A stretch of 19,506 bases of DNA from Campylobacterales bacterium (GTDB lineage: Bacteria; Campylobacterota; Campylobacteria; Campylobacterales; QNZT01), in NCBI GenBank assembly GCA_027055005.1, contig JALUNR010000236.1, positions 1-19,506 of the forward strand, given 5' to 3'. The position numbers and the translations under genes were made by a program. Below, piece after piece: positions 1 through 7,995 of this stretch. Numbering within the stretch: the first letter of the stretch is position 1; each line of letters opens with the position of its first letter. The notes under the pieces were generated by a model. That model was not told the origin of the DNA, ran no database searches, and saw only the letters and a program-made list of their open reading frames with translations.

Positions 1-457
1 ACATAACAAATCCAGACTCTTTTATCTCTTTATTTATTATAATAAAGTCATTACAAAAACTACCAATTACATCACAATTTGATGGTAGATTATCTAAAAA
101 ATTTTGTTTATTTGTATTTGTAGCATATAAAAAAGTCAAATCCTCATCAATAAATTTACTAGCATCATGATAATTTTCAAAATATGAAATACTAAAGTCT
201 TTTTTTTCAAACAGTAAAAAATTTAAAACTATTTCTTCATTTAATACACCATTTAAAAGAGTTTTTGAAGATGATGAACCTATGACAAAAGAGTTTGGTA
301 GAAGTTTATCTACCAAATCTATTATCTGTTTAATAGAACTCTTTTTATTTTTTGGGGAAAATAATTGTAAGACGATATATTCATCACTCATAAAACTTTT
401 GTTTATAAAAGCCTCTAATCTACTAACAGTTCTAAATCTTACAGATAAACTTTTCAT
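1..457 (-). CDS. FIST-type sensory protein, N-terminal part (runs off window edge)
   Basis: An open frame of 152 codons runs from an ATG at 457 to the left edge without a stop, so the C-terminal part lies outside. The protein begins MKSLSVRFRTVSRLEAF. It has a hydrophobic segment YIVLQLFSP (about residues 27-35), then a helix leading into LLPNSFVIGSSSSKTLLNG (about 52-70), followed by VLNFLLFEKKDF. This matches the usual layout of a FIST N-terminal domain, where a predicted strand and helix precede a 'GxST' turn; the family is thought to sense small ligands such as amino acids and is usually fused to GGDEF, EAL, chemotaxis or kinase output modules. The output module cannot be seen here. An AGAGG ribosome-binding site sits just upstream and a TATAAT box lies at 496-501. 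That it is a real gene is near certain; the FIST assignment is good but made by eye. Confidence 0.75.
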   Translation of the reverse strand, partial: MKSLSVRFRTVSRLEAFINKSFMSDEYIVLQLFSPKNKKSSIKQIIDLVDKLLPNSFVIGSSSSKTLLNGVLNEEIVLNFLLFEKKDFSISYFENYHDASKFIDEDLTFLYATNTNKQNFLDNLPSNCDVIGSFCNDFIIINKEIKESGFVM

Positions 458-495
458 AAACCTCTACTTTTGTAAAAAAAATATGTATAAAGTAG

Positions 496-501
496 ATTAT
501 A
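496..501 (-). promoter_or_regulatory. -10 box of the FIST-domain gene
   Basis: Read on the minus strand this is a perfect TATAAT. A transcript would start near position 488, about 30 bases before the ATG at 457. The site lies between the terminator of the upstream oor operon and the FIST gene, so the gene appears to be transcribed separately from the TCA operon. No clear -35 element was identified, as is common in Campylobacterota. Confidence 0.6.
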
Positions 502-526
502 GTAAAATATTTTAAATCTTTACTTA

Positions 527-564
527 AAAAAGGTTAAGCATCTCAAAATCTACTTAACCTTTTT
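527..564 (-). terminator. Intrinsic terminator of the icd-to-oorC operon
   Basis: A perfect 12-bp inverted repeat (527-538 against 553-564, core GGTTAAG/CTTAACC) encloses a 14-base loop. On the minus strand the stem is followed directly by a run of T residues. It begins 5 bases after the oorC stop codon, which is where the long operon would be expected to end. Confidence 0.85.
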
Positions 565-568
565 ATAT

Positions 569-1123
569 TTATTTACTCATCGCCTCAATTGCAGCTTTTT
601 TACCAAGTTCCCATGCTTTTTTATTTGCATCAATAACTTTTGGTGGTACTTTTTTAAGCATAGCTTCAAGTACTTTTTCTTCAGGCATAACTTTTGTCAT
701 CTCAATAGCGATAGCAAGTGCAACAACTGATTGAGTTACAACATTTCCTACATCATATTTTGCTATTCTTATGATTGGTATCTCATAGATTTTCCATTTA
801 GCTCTATCTTCATCAGTTGGATGAACAAGATCTGGATCTACAACTATGATTCCACCCTCTTTTACTCCACCTTTAAACTGTTGATAACTAAGATCAGCAA
901 CTGAAAGCATAAACTCTATCTCACCATCTATTGCATAAGGAAAAAGTATTTCTTTATCATCTAGTAAAATATCAACAACAGTTGCTCCACCTCTAACTTG
1001 AGAAGTATAAGTTGCAGCTTTTACACCATATCCACCATCTGCAATTTTAGCAGCAGCTAAAATTTCTCCAGCAAGCAAAACACCTTGCCCACCTACACCT
1101 GTAAATCTAAGTTGTCTTCTCAT
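569..1123 (-). CDS. oorC: 2-oxoglutarate:acceptor oxidoreductase, gamma subunit
   Basis: A 184-residue protein with the glycine-rich FTGVGGQGVLLAGEIL segment near its start (residues 7-22), typical of the gamma domain/subunit of 2-oxoacid:ferredoxin oxidoreductases. In this family the gamma domain takes part in CoA binding, while the alpha and beta subunits hold the thiamine diphosphate active site. The complex interconverts 2-oxoglutarate plus CoA with succinyl-CoA plus CO2, passing electrons to ferredoxin or flavodoxin. The start codon overlaps the oorB stop in an ATGA arrangement, which implies translational coupling. It is the last gene of the operon, and a strong terminator follows at once. 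Subunit order D-A-B-C and length fit the Campylobacter/Helicobacter OorDABC enzyme. Confidence 0.95.
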   Translation of the reverse strand: MRRQLRFTGVGGQGVLLAGEILAAAKIADGGYGVKAATYTSQVRGGATVVDILLDDKEILFPYAIDGEIEFMLSVADLSYQQFKGGVKEGGIIVVDPDLVHPTDEDRAKWKIYEIPIIRIAKYDVGNVVTQSVVALAIAIEMTKVMPEEKVLEAMLKKVPPKVIDANKKAWELGKKAAIEAMSK

Positions 1124-1962
1124 TCAAAATCCTTCTTAGTGATTTTTGCACCACCTTGAGCAGCTTCTATAACTTTATTATATAGCTCACAATACTCAGG
1201 TTCATCTACATTTTTAAGTATTCCTGTTGGAAGCAAATGTTTTCTTTCTTCTTCACTCATACTGTCATATTTTTTCTTAGATACTGTTATACTATCTATC
1301 CAATCAAGATTTTCCATAGCATTTTTCATAGCATTTTTTCTACCAAGATTAATATGACAGTTTGATAAAGTATCAAAGAAAGAGTAACCTTTATGTTTAA
1401 AACCTTCCACAAACATTTTCTCTAGTTTTTTAGGATTATTTACACTCTCTCTAGCAACAAAACTTGCACCTGCTCCCTCAGCTAATTTACAAGCATCAAA
1501 AGTTGGATCTATATTTCCATACTGCATAGTTACTGTCCACATACCCTGTGGAGTAGTAGGAGAAGTTTGAGAATTTGTAAGACCATATATAAAGTTATCT
1601 ATAACTATATGATTTAAGTCTATATTTCTTCTACAACCGTGGATTGTATGGTTACCACCAATAGCAAGTCCATCTCCATCTCCTGTTACAACTATTACAT
1701 GTTTTTCTGGATTTGCTAGTTTTATACCTGTGGCATAAGCTATCGCTCTTCCGTGAGAAGTATGTACTGTGTTACAGTTTACATATGAAGAAAATCTTCC
1801 TGAACAACCGATACCTGAAACTATACATACATCATCCATATCCCATCCAAGTTTATCAATAGCTCTGATAACTGACTTTAGGATAACTCCATCTCCACAT
1901 CCCCAACACCAAAGTGTTGGCATCTTATCTGTTCTTAAATATTTATCATAATTAAAAGCCAT
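1120..1962 (-). CDS. oorB: 2-oxoglutarate:acceptor oxidoreductase, beta subunit (TPP-binding)
   Basis: A 280-residue thiamine-diphosphate-binding subunit. The start region WCWGCGDG supplies C19 and C22, GIGCSGR supplies C53, and LSNCHIN supplies C202. The spacing of these four cysteines matches the set that ligates the proximal [4Fe-4S] cluster in related 2-oxoacid:ferredoxin oxidoreductases. The TPP/Mg motif GDGDGLAIGGNH is at 94-105, and NFIYGLTNSQTSPT (123-136) is the family's conserved segment after it. The protein catalyses decarboxylation of 2-oxoglutarate, or carboxylation of succinyl-CoA in the reverse direction, together with OorA. Its ATG overlaps the oorA stop by one base (TAATG), so the two subunits are probably translated in fixed ratio. 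No key residue looks missing. Confidence 0.96.
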   Translation of the reverse strand: MAFNYDKYLRTDKMPTLWCWGCGDGVILKSVIRAIDKLGWDMDDVCIVSGIGCSGRFSSYVNCNTVHTSHGRAIAYATGIKLANPEKHVIVVTGDGDGLAIGGNHTIHGCRRNIDLNHIVIDNFIYGLTNSQTSPTTPQGMWTVTMQYGNIDPTFDACKLAEGAGASFVARESVNNPKKLEKMFVEGFKHKGYSFFDTLSNCHINLGRKNAMKNAMENLDWIDSITVSKKKYDSMSEEERKHLLPTGILKNVDEPEYCELYNKVIEAAQGGAKITKKDFE

Positions 1963-3104
1963 TAGAACATCTCCTTTACTTTTGCTACCATATCCATTGG
2001 AGGAATAGGTCTTCCATTTGCAGTTCTTAGAGTTGCAAAATCTCTTCTTCCTGTTAATCTCTCTATCTCTTCAGTATATTGACCAGTTTGATTAAGTTCT
2101 GTTACAAAAATTTTATCAAACTTTTTACCAATTTCTTCTATTTTTTTAGCTGGACTTGGCCATAGCATGATAGGTCTAAATAGTCCTGCTTTTATACCAT
2201 CAGCTCTTAGTTTCATAACAGCTTCTTTTGCACCCCTAGAGATACTTCCATAAGCAATAATACAAACTTCAGCATCATCTAGCATAAATTCTTCGTAATC
2301 TGGTTGATCATCAAGCTTTTCTATATCTTGAATCTTACCAACTAATCTTTTTATGTTATATGCACATATATCTTTATCTTCTGTTGGAAAACCAGTAGGT
2401 CCGTGGTGAAGACCAGTTATATGATATCTATAACCTTTGAACATAGGGTTTAGAACAGCTGGTTTGTTCATATCAGCATCATATGGTTTATAATCTGCTG
2501 GATCACCAGTATATTCCTCTCTATTTACTATCGAAGCTTCAACTTCTTCAATATCAGGAATAACAGCTTTTCCATGCATATGCCCTATTGTTTCATCTAA
2601 AAGAATAAATACTGGTGTCATGTATTTTTCAGCTAAATTAAAAGCTCTTACAGTTTGGGTATAACACTCTTCTAAACTTCCTGCACATAAAGTTACAGAA
2701 GCATAATCACCATGAGTTGGGTATTTTGCTTGACCAATATCAGCTTGAGAAACTCTTGTAGGAAGACCAGTTGATGGACCACCTCTCATAACATTTGCTA
2801 TAACTATTGGAGTTTCAGCGATAAATCCTAGTCCTATTTGTTCTGATTTTAAACTTATTCCTGGACCTGAAGTCGCTGTCATAGCTTTTTTACCACTCAT
2901 ACTAGCACCCAAAGCTGTTGAAATACCTGCTATCTCATCTTCCATTTGAATAAATTTATTACCTTTTTTAGGAAGAAGTTTACTCAAATCATGAGCTATC
3001 TCACTTGATGGAGTAATAGGATACCCACCAAAAAATTCACATCCAGCATCATATGCAGCTAATGCACATAATGAGTTTCCACTTGATACTATCTCTCTTG
3101 CCAT
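1962..3104 (-). CDS. oorA: 2-oxoglutarate:acceptor oxidoreductase, alpha subunit
   Basis: A 380-residue alpha subunit. It carries GGYPITPSSE (26-35), the family's substrate/TPP-contact motif, QMEDEIAG (53-60), TSGPG (78-82) and MRGGPSTGLPT (about 106-116). The C-terminal part holds the transketolase-C-like domain with LFRPIMLWPSP. OorA and OorB together form the catalytic core of the oxidoreductase, and OorD relays electrons. Among homologous enzymes the GYPITPS signature and short separate gamma and delta subunits fit 2-oxoglutarate better than pyruvate; the succinyl-CoA synthetase genes next door agree. A good AGGAGA ribosome-binding site overlaps the oorD stop 9 bases upstream. Confidence 0.95.
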   Translation of the reverse strand: MAREIVSSGNSLCALAAYDAGCEFFGGYPITPSSEIAHDLSKLLPKKGNKFIQMEDEIAGISTALGASMSGKKAMTATSGPGISLKSEQIGLGFIAETPIVIANVMRGGPSTGLPTRVSQADIGQAKYPTHGDYASVTLCAGSLEECYTQTVRAFNLAEKYMTPVFILLDETIGHMHGKAVIPDIEEVEASIVNREEYTGDPADYKPYDADMNKPAVLNPMFKGYRYHITGLHHGPTGFPTEDKDICAYNIKRLVGKIQDIEKLDDQPDYEEFMLDDAEVCIIAYGSISRGAKEAVMKLRADGIKAGLFRPIMLWPSPAKKIEEIGKKFDKIFVTELNQTGQYTEEIERLTGRRDFATLRTANGRPIPPMDMVAKVKEMF

Positions 3105-3113
3105 TTTCTCTCC

Positions 3114-3434
3114 TTAAGCACTAAGTGCCATATAGTTATTTGCTCTTATTTTTTCAGCTCTCTCTTTTGCATCACTTGTTAGTTTTGCAAATTTATACTC
3201 TTTTCTTGTTGCTACATATATAGCAAAGTCTGGACAGTGAAGTTCACAGTCGTTACAACCTATACAAGAATCAGGTGTTTGAACACTAATAGTTGAGCCT
3301 AGTATAGTTTGATCTGAAGGAACCATACCCAAAACTCCAGCAGGACATACATCTACACATATATCACATGCTTTACATCTACTTACATCTACCCATACTG
3401 GAGTATTTTCTGGGGCTTTTTTTATACTTTCCAT
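3114..3434 (-). CDS. oorD: 2-oxoglutarate:acceptor oxidoreductase, delta (ferredoxin-like) subunit
   Basis: A 106-residue protein with two ferredoxin-type cluster motifs: C20-x2-C23-x2-C26-x3-C30-P and C57-x2-C60-x2-C63-x3-C67-P. They should bind two [4Fe-4S] clusters and carry electrons between the OorAB active site and an external ferredoxin or flavodoxin. An insertion of about 26 residues lies between the two motifs, as is usual for OorD/KorD subunits. It is the first of the four oor genes, 13 bases downstream of sucD, with an AGGAGAG ribosome-binding site. Placing sucCD directly before oor couples synthesis of the enzymes that make and use succinyl-CoA. Confidence 0.94.
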   Translation of the reverse strand: MESIKKAPENTPVWVDVSRCKACDICVDVCPAGVLGMVPSDQTILGSTISVQTPDSCIGCNDCELHCPDFAIYVATRKEYKFAKLTSDAKERAEKIRANNYMALSA

Positions 3435-3447
3435 TATCTCTCCTTTA

Positions 3448-4320
3448 TTATTTTTTTAAAACTTCAGCTACTGCTTTTCCAATATCAGCAGGACTTACCA
3501 CAACTTTTACACCAGCAGCTTCTAATGCATCCATCTTCTCTTTTGCTGTTCCTGCACTTCCACTTACAATTGCACCAGCATGTCCCATTCTTTTTCCTTT
3601 CGGAGCGGTTTGACCTGCTATAAAAGCTACAACTGGTTTAGTGATATTTTCTTTGATAAAAGCTGCTGCTTGGATTTCCAAATCTCCACCAATCTCTCCT
3701 ATCATAACAATAGCTTCAGTCTCAGGATCAGCCTCAAAAAGTGGAAGAAGTTGTTTATAACTAAGTCCGATAATAGGGTCTCCACCAATACCAACTGCAG
3801 TAGTAATACCATATCCTTCTTTTACAACTTGATTTGCTCCCTCATAAGTCAGAGTTCCTGATTTAGAAATTAGTCCAACATTCCCTTTTTTGAAAATTTG
3901 ACCAGGCATAATACCTATTTTACACTCCTCAGCAGTGATAATACCTGGACAGTTTGGTCCAATAGTTTTCATACCATGCTTAGTAGCATATGCTTTTGCT
4001 AACCCCATATCTTTCACTGGAGCACCTTCAGTTATGATAACGGCAAGTTCAATCCCTGCATCAGCTGCTTCCATAACAGCATCTGCAACAAATGCTGGTG
4101 GAACAAATATCATACTTACATTAGCTCCAGTAGATGCTACTGCTTCTTTTACTGTATTAAAAACTGGTTTATCAAGATGAGTTTGTCCACCTTTGTTTGG
4201 AGTAACACCTCCTACTATTTTGGTTCCATAAGCTAAACATTGTTCAGCATGAAAAGTACCCTCTTTACCAGTAAAACCTTGAACGATTACTTTTGTATCT
4301 TTGTTTACTAATATACTCAT
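3448..4320 (-). CDS. sucD: Succinyl-CoA synthetase, alpha subunit (ADP-forming type)
   Basis: A 290-residue protein of normal family length. The N-terminal Rossmann-type CoA-binding part contains KVIVQGFTGKEGTFHAEQ and GGVTPNKGG. IGPNCPGIITAEECKIGIMPG is the conserved middle segment. The phosphorylated active-site histidine is in MGHAGAIVSG, at H247 (E. coli H246). The enzyme interconverts succinyl-CoA, ADP and phosphate with succinate, CoA and ATP; in a reductive cycle it runs toward succinyl-CoA. The ATG overlaps the sucC stop by one base (TAATG), giving tight coupling of the two subunits. Confidence 0.97.
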   Translation of the reverse strand: MSILVNKDTKVIVQGFTGKEGTFHAEQCLAYGTKIVGGVTPNKGGQTHLDKPVFNTVKEAVASTGANVSMIFVPPAFVADAVMEAADAGIELAVIITEGAPVKDMGLAKAYATKHGMKTIGPNCPGIITAEECKIGIMPGQIFKKGNVGLISKSGTLTYEGANQVVKEGYGITTAVGIGGDPIIGLSYKQLLPLFEADPETEAIVMIGEIGGDLEIQAAAFIKENITKPVVAFIAGQTAPKGKRMGHAGAIVSGSAGTAKEKMDALEAAGVKVVVSPADIGKAVAEVLKK

Positions 4321-5492
4321 TATGCTTCTCCTTTCGCTGCTGCAACTGCTTTTTTAGCACCATCTGCTAAATCCTCTGCTGGTATAACATTATCTATATT
4401 TGCATTTTTTAGTATTTCGGCAGCTTCTGGTGCATTTGTACCATCAAGTCTAACTATAACTGGTACATTTACATCTACAAGTTTTGTAGCTTCCAAAATA
4501 CCATTTGCTATACGATCACATCTTACTATTCCTCCAAATATATTTACAAAAATTGCTTTTACATTTGGATTTTTAAGTATTATTTCAAAACCTTTTGCAA
4601 CAGTTTGAGCATTTGCTGTTCCACCAACATCCAAGAAGTTTGCTGGAGTTCCCCCCATATAGTTAATAGTATCCATAGTACCCATTGCAAGTCCAGCTCC
4701 ATTTACCATACATCCTATCTCACCATCTAAAGCTACATAGCTAAGTCCATATTGACTAGCTTCTCTTTCATCTGGATCTTCTTCACTTTCATCTCTCATA
4801 GCTTCTATATCTGGATGTCTATAAAGAGCATTATCATCAAATCCCATTTTTCCGTCAAGTGCTATAAACTCACCCTTTCCTGTTCTAACAAGTGGATTTA
4901 TTTCTATTAGCTCTGCATCGTTGTCCATATATACATCATACAGTGCTTTTGCAAATTTAAAAAAAGTTCCTTGTTGTTCTTTTGGAAGACCAAGACCAAA
5001 TGCTAAATCTCTAGCATGAAAAGCTTGAAAACCAATAGCAGGGTCTATTGCTACTTTTATAATTTTTTCTGGAGTTTTAGATGCAACTTCTTCTATCTCC
5101 ATTCCACCTTCAGTAGAAGCCATCATAACTGGCATCTCTTTAGCTCGATCTAATACCATACCTAGATAAAATTCATCTTGTATATCAGCTCCATCTTCTA
5201 TGTAAACTTTTTGTACAAGTTTCCCTTCAGGTCCTGTTTGATGAGTAACTAAAGTCATACCTAAGATCTCGTCTGCTAACTCTTTTACTTCATCTATACT
5301 TTTAGCTAATTTGACTCCCCCTCCAAGTCCTCTTCCTCCTGCATGAATTTGTGCTTTAACAACCCAAATTGGTCCTCCAAGTTCTTTTGCATTTTCAACT
5401 GCTTCTTCTACTGAAGATGCAACTTTACCTTTTGGTGTTGGTACACCATACTTAGCAAATATCTGTTTTGCTTGATATTCATGTATATTCAT
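4320..5492 (-). CDS. sucC: Succinyl-CoA synthetase, beta subunit
   Basis: A 390-residue protein (E. coli SucC has 388). It starts MNIHEYQAKQIFAKYGVP, the standard N-terminus of the family, followed by an ATP-grasp domain with VVKAQIHAGGRGLGGGVKLA (about 45-64) and LIEINPLV (about 195-202), which carries metal-binding residues. The C-terminal domain has FLDVGGTA and IFVNIFGGIVRCDRIA, part of the interface with SucD and the power helix. It binds the nucleotide while SucD binds CoA. A strong AAGGAGG ribosome-binding site lies in the 20-base gap after the fumarase beta gene. No anomalies seen. Confidence 0.97.
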   Translation of the reverse strand: MNIHEYQAKQIFAKYGVPTPKGKVASSVEEAVENAKELGGPIWVVKAQIHAGGRGLGGGVKLAKSIDEVKELADEILGMTLVTHQTGPEGKLVQKVYIEDGADIQDEFYLGMVLDRAKEMPVMMASTEGGMEIEEVASKTPEKIIKVAIDPAIGFQAFHARDLAFGLGLPKEQQGTFFKFAKALYDVYMDNDAELIEINPLVRTGKGEFIALDGKMGFDDNALYRHPDIEAMRDESEEDPDEREASQYGLSYVALDGEIGCMVNGAGLAMGTMDTINYMGGTPANFLDVGGTANAQTVAKGFEIILKNPNVKAIFVNIFGGIVRCDRIANGILEATKLVDVNVPVIVRLDGTNAPEAAEILKNANIDNVIPAEDLADGAKKAVAAAKGEA

Positions 5493-5512
5493 AGATCCTC
5501 CTTTTTAATTGT

Positions 5513-6070
5513 TTATTTTAATTCGTATTGCTCTCTACCTTGTTGATAAAGATCATTTCCATAAGTATCATTTATCACTGTTACTGGAAAATTTTCAACT
5601 TCTATCTTTCTTACTGCCTCAGGTCCAAGTTCTGGATATGCAATAACTTCTGCACTTTTTATCTGTTTTCCAAGAAGTGCACCAGCACCTCCAGTTGCAC
5701 CAAAATAAACTGCTTTATACTCTACACAGGCATCTTTTACAGCTTGGTCTCTTTTTCCTTTTCCTATCATCCCTTTTTGACCATGTTTGATAAGAATAGG
5801 AGAGTAACTATCCATCCTATAACTTGTAGTTGGTCCTGCACTTCCTATTGGGTCTCCTGGTTTTGGAGGAGTTGGTCCTACAAAGTAGATAACACTACCT
5901 TGCAAATCAAATGGTAACTCTTTACCCTCTTCTAGCAAATCAACTAATCTTTTGTGAGCTGCATCTCTTGCTGTATAAAGAGTACCACTTAGATAAACAA
6001 CATCACCTGATTTTAACTGTTCTACATCTTCATTCGTCAAAGGTGTTGTTAAATTATATACTTTACTCAT
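5513..6070 (-). CDS. Class I fumarate hydratase, beta (C-terminal) subunit
   Basis: A 185-residue protein equal to the C-terminal domain of class I, iron-sulphur-dependent fumarases and to the TtdB-type subunit of tartrate dehydratase. Visible family motifs are YTARDAAHKR (about 32-41), VGPTPPKPG (64-72) and GPTTSYRMD (79-87), which contribute substrate-binding and catalytic residues, then HGQKGMIGKG (96-105). With the alpha subunit encoded just upstream (8-base gap) it should hydrate fumarate to L-malate, or the reverse. L-tartrate dehydratase is the alternative reading of such two-subunit pairs, but a position between malate dehydrogenase and succinyl-CoA synthetase strongly favours fumarase. 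Confidence 0.92.
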   Translation of the reverse strand: MSKVYNLTTPLTNEDVEQLKSGDVVYLSGTLYTARDAAHKRLVDLLEEGKELPFDLQGSVIYFVGPTPPKPGDPIGSAGPTTSYRMDSYSPILIKHGQKGMIGKGKRDQAVKDACVEYKAVYFGATGGAGALLGKQIKSAEVIAYPELGPEAVRKIEVENFPVTVINDTYGNDLYQQGREQYELK

Positions 6071-6078
6071 AATTACTC

Positions 6079-6930
6079 CTATAAAACTATATGTGAATGT
6101 CTTGAACTATGACATTGAACATTTATTGAAACTGGAAGTGAAGCTATATGACATGGATTTGACTCTATATGTACTGCTAATACAGTCTCAGTACCACCCA
6201 TTCCCATTGAGCCAATTCCTAGTTTATTTAACTCATCTTTTATAATTCCTTCCAACTCATCCATAGCTGGATCTTCATTTTTTGTACCAATAGTTCTAAA
6301 AAGTGCATGTTTACTAGAAATAGCAGCTTTTTCAAATGTTCCACCAATACCAATACCAACAGTAAGAGGTGGACAAGGATTTCCACCTGCATCACTTATA
6401 CACTCTTTTGCAAAATCTATAACACCTTGCATACCTGCTGCTGGAGGGAAAACTCTAGCTCGACTAACATTCTCACTTCCTCCACCTTTTGCTGCATACT
6501 CAATATCAAGCTTATCTCCTTCAACTAAATCAAAGTGAATAATAGCTGGTAGGTTATAGCCTATCTTATCTTTTAAGTTTGCTCTTGAAAAAGGTTCACA
6601 AGTACTAGCTCTAAGGTATCCTTCTTCATAGCCTTTTGCTGTACCTTCATTGATAGCAGCTTTTAAAGTTCCTCCTATTATCTTTAAATCCTCTCCAACA
6701 CGAACAAAAAATACAGCTAGCCCTGTATCTTGACAAAGAGGTCTATCCTCACTTTTTGCTATATCTGCATTTTCTAAAAGTTGTTTTAAAACTTCTTTTG
6801 AAACTGGAGATTTTTCACTTTTATAAGCATTTTGTAAAGCTTTTAGTGCATCATCAGGAAGAACATAAGCAGTATGGATAATCATCTTTTTTATCGCATC
6901 TACTACATCTTCATACTTCAACTCTCTCAT
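6079..6930 (-). CDS. Class I fumarate hydratase, alpha (N-terminal, Fe-S) subunit
   Basis: A 283-residue protein corresponding to the N-terminal domain of class I fumarases. Three conserved cysteines fit the ligands of the oxygen-sensitive [4Fe-4S] cluster: C66 in LCQDTG, C186 in GNPCPPLTVG and C273 in VQCHSSRH. KGGGSENVSRARVFPP (148-163) and GIGIGGTFEKA (192-202) are also family signatures. The labile cluster activates fumarate/malate directly. Splitting into two genes is common in anaerobes, archaea and Campylobacterota, in contrast to the single-chain FumA/FumB of E. coli. It lies 9 bases after mdh in the same transcript. Confidence 0.93.
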   Translation of the reverse strand: MRELKYEDVVDAIKKMIIHTAYVLPDDALKALQNAYKSEKSPVSKEVLKQLLENADIAKSEDRPLCQDTGLAVFFVRVGEDLKIIGGTLKAAINEGTAKGYEEGYLRASTCEPFSRANLKDKIGYNLPAIIHFDLVEGDKLDIEYAAKGGGSENVSRARVFPPAAGMQGVIDFAKECISDAGGNPCPPLTVGIGIGGTFEKAAISSKHALFRTIGTKNEDPAMDELEGIIKDELNKLGIGSMGMGGTETVLAVHIESNPCHIASLPVSINVQCHSSRHSHIVL

Positions 6931-6939
6931 ATTATCCCC

Positions 6940-7917
6940 TTAGTCAAAAAATTTGTTATTTTCTAAAGTATCTATCAACTCTTTAACAGAATCTATACTC
7001 TTTGCAAACTGTTCTTTTTGTTTTTCATTTAAATCTATCGGTATTATTCTTTCAGCTCCACCAGAACCTAGTACTACTGGAACACCATTTACTATATTTT
7101 TATATTCCTCTCCATATTCATCACCTAACTGTACTGCACATGGAAAGATTTGTTTTGTGTTTTTTACTATTGCTTCAACCATAAGTGAAGTTGCTTTTGC
7201 TGGTGCATAATAAGCAGATCCTGTTTTTAAATATCCTACTATTTCAGCTCCACCATGTCTTGTTTTTTCTACAATCCCTTCTATCTCAGCATCAGTTAAA
7301 AGATCAGTAAGGGCAACTCCTGCTATTGTTGAATATTTTGGAAGAGGAACCATATCATCTCCATGCCCGCCTATAACACTAGCTCTTATTTGTCCAGCAG
7401 CATATCCCACACCTTTTGGATCTTTTTGTTTTAGTTTTTCATATATAAAATGAGCCATTCTAGCACTATCTAGTATTCCTGCCATTCCAACTACTCTTTT
7501 TTTATCCCAACCACTTACTTTTATAGCAGTATAAACCATCGCATCAAGAGGATTTGAAACTGGAACTAAGATTGCATTTGGAGAATATTTTTTTATATCA
7601 TTTACTACTTCTTTCATAATATTTGCATTTATCATAAGTAAATCATCTCTACTCATACCAGGTTTTCTAGGACTTCCTGCAGTTATAACTACAACATCAC
7701 AATCAGTTAACTCACTCATATCATTTGCAACACTTACAACTGTGTGTGATCTTGCAGCATTTGCAGCTTGGCTCATATCAAGTGCCATTCCTTTTGCTCT
7801 ATCCATATTATTATCACGAAGTATTATCTCATGGCAAACACCTTTCATAGCTAGTGAATAAGCAACTGTTGCACCCACATTTCCAGCTCCTACTATTCCT
7901 ACTCTAGTACCTTTCAT
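6940..7917 (-). CDS. mdh: Malate dehydrogenase (LDH-like type)
   Basis: A 325-residue member of the L-lactate/malate dehydrogenase family. The NAD-binding loop GIVGAGNVGAT is at 7-17, with D35 at the end of the second strand, suggesting NAD rather than NADP preference. Substrate loop PRKPGMSR (83-90) carries R84, the arginine that marks malate dehydrogenases where lactate dehydrogenases have glutamine. N122 (SNPLD), D150 and R153 (GILDSAR) and H185 (GGHGDDMVPL) complete the catalytic set. It interconverts malate and oxaloacetate. The sequence is closer to the LDH-like MDH group than to the E. coli enzyme. It is separated from icd by 78 bases that hold a long hairpin. Confidence 0.96.
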   Translation of the reverse strand: MKGTRVGIVGAGNVGATVAYSLAMKGVCHEIILRDNNMDRAKGMALDMSQAANAARSHTVVSVANDMSELTDCDVVVITAGSPRKPGMSRDDLLMINANIMKEVVNDIKKYSPNAILVPVSNPLDAMVYTAIKVSGWDKKRVVGMAGILDSARMAHFIYEKLKQKDPKGVGYAAGQIRASVIGGHGDDMVPLPKYSTIAGVALTDLLTDAEIEGIVEKTRHGGAEIVGYLKTGSAYYAPAKATSLMVEAIVKNTKQIFPCAVQLGDEYGEEYKNIVNGVPVVLGSGGAERIIPIDLNEKQKEQFAKSIDSVKELIDTLENNKFFD

Positions 7918-7945
7918 ATTGCTCCTTTGAGTTTAGAAGTATATT

Positions 7946-7975
7946 CAAGAGGATGACTTTAAGTCATCTCTCTTG
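7946..7975 (-). other. Stable hairpin in the icd-mdh intergenic region
   Basis: CAAGAG (7946-7951) and GATGACTT (7952-7959) pair with AAGTCATC (7961-7968) and CTCTTG (7970-7975). This gives a 14-bp stem with one bulged base (7969) and a one-base nominal loop. Neither strand has a T-run after the stem, so a standard intrinsic terminator is unlikely. Its place between the first and second genes of a ten-gene operon suggests an RNA-processing or 3'-end-stabilising element, or partial attenuation, that sets icd level apart from the downstream genes. The structure is visible; the role is inferred. Confidence 0.6.
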
Positions 7976-7995
7976 CTATATACATTAAAATTTAT

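Noticed and set aside
282..515. Plus-strand ORF of 77 codons at the left end
   Set aside because: It lies antisense to the FIST-domain gene, lacks a ribosome-binding site and has a low-complexity F/L/K/N-rich translation. The minus-strand reading is clearly the coding one.
1769..1951. Several plus-strand ORFs opposite the TCA operon (also 3368-3861, 5528-5917, 8297-8585, 11699-13150)
   Set aside because: They are antisense shadows of well-conserved genes, with Ser/Phe/Cys-rich translations and no promoters or ribosome-binding sites.
5513..6930. L-tartrate dehydratase TtdAB instead of fumarase
   Set aside because: The families are homologous and cannot be fully separated by eye, but the operon with mdh and sucCD makes fumarase much more likely.
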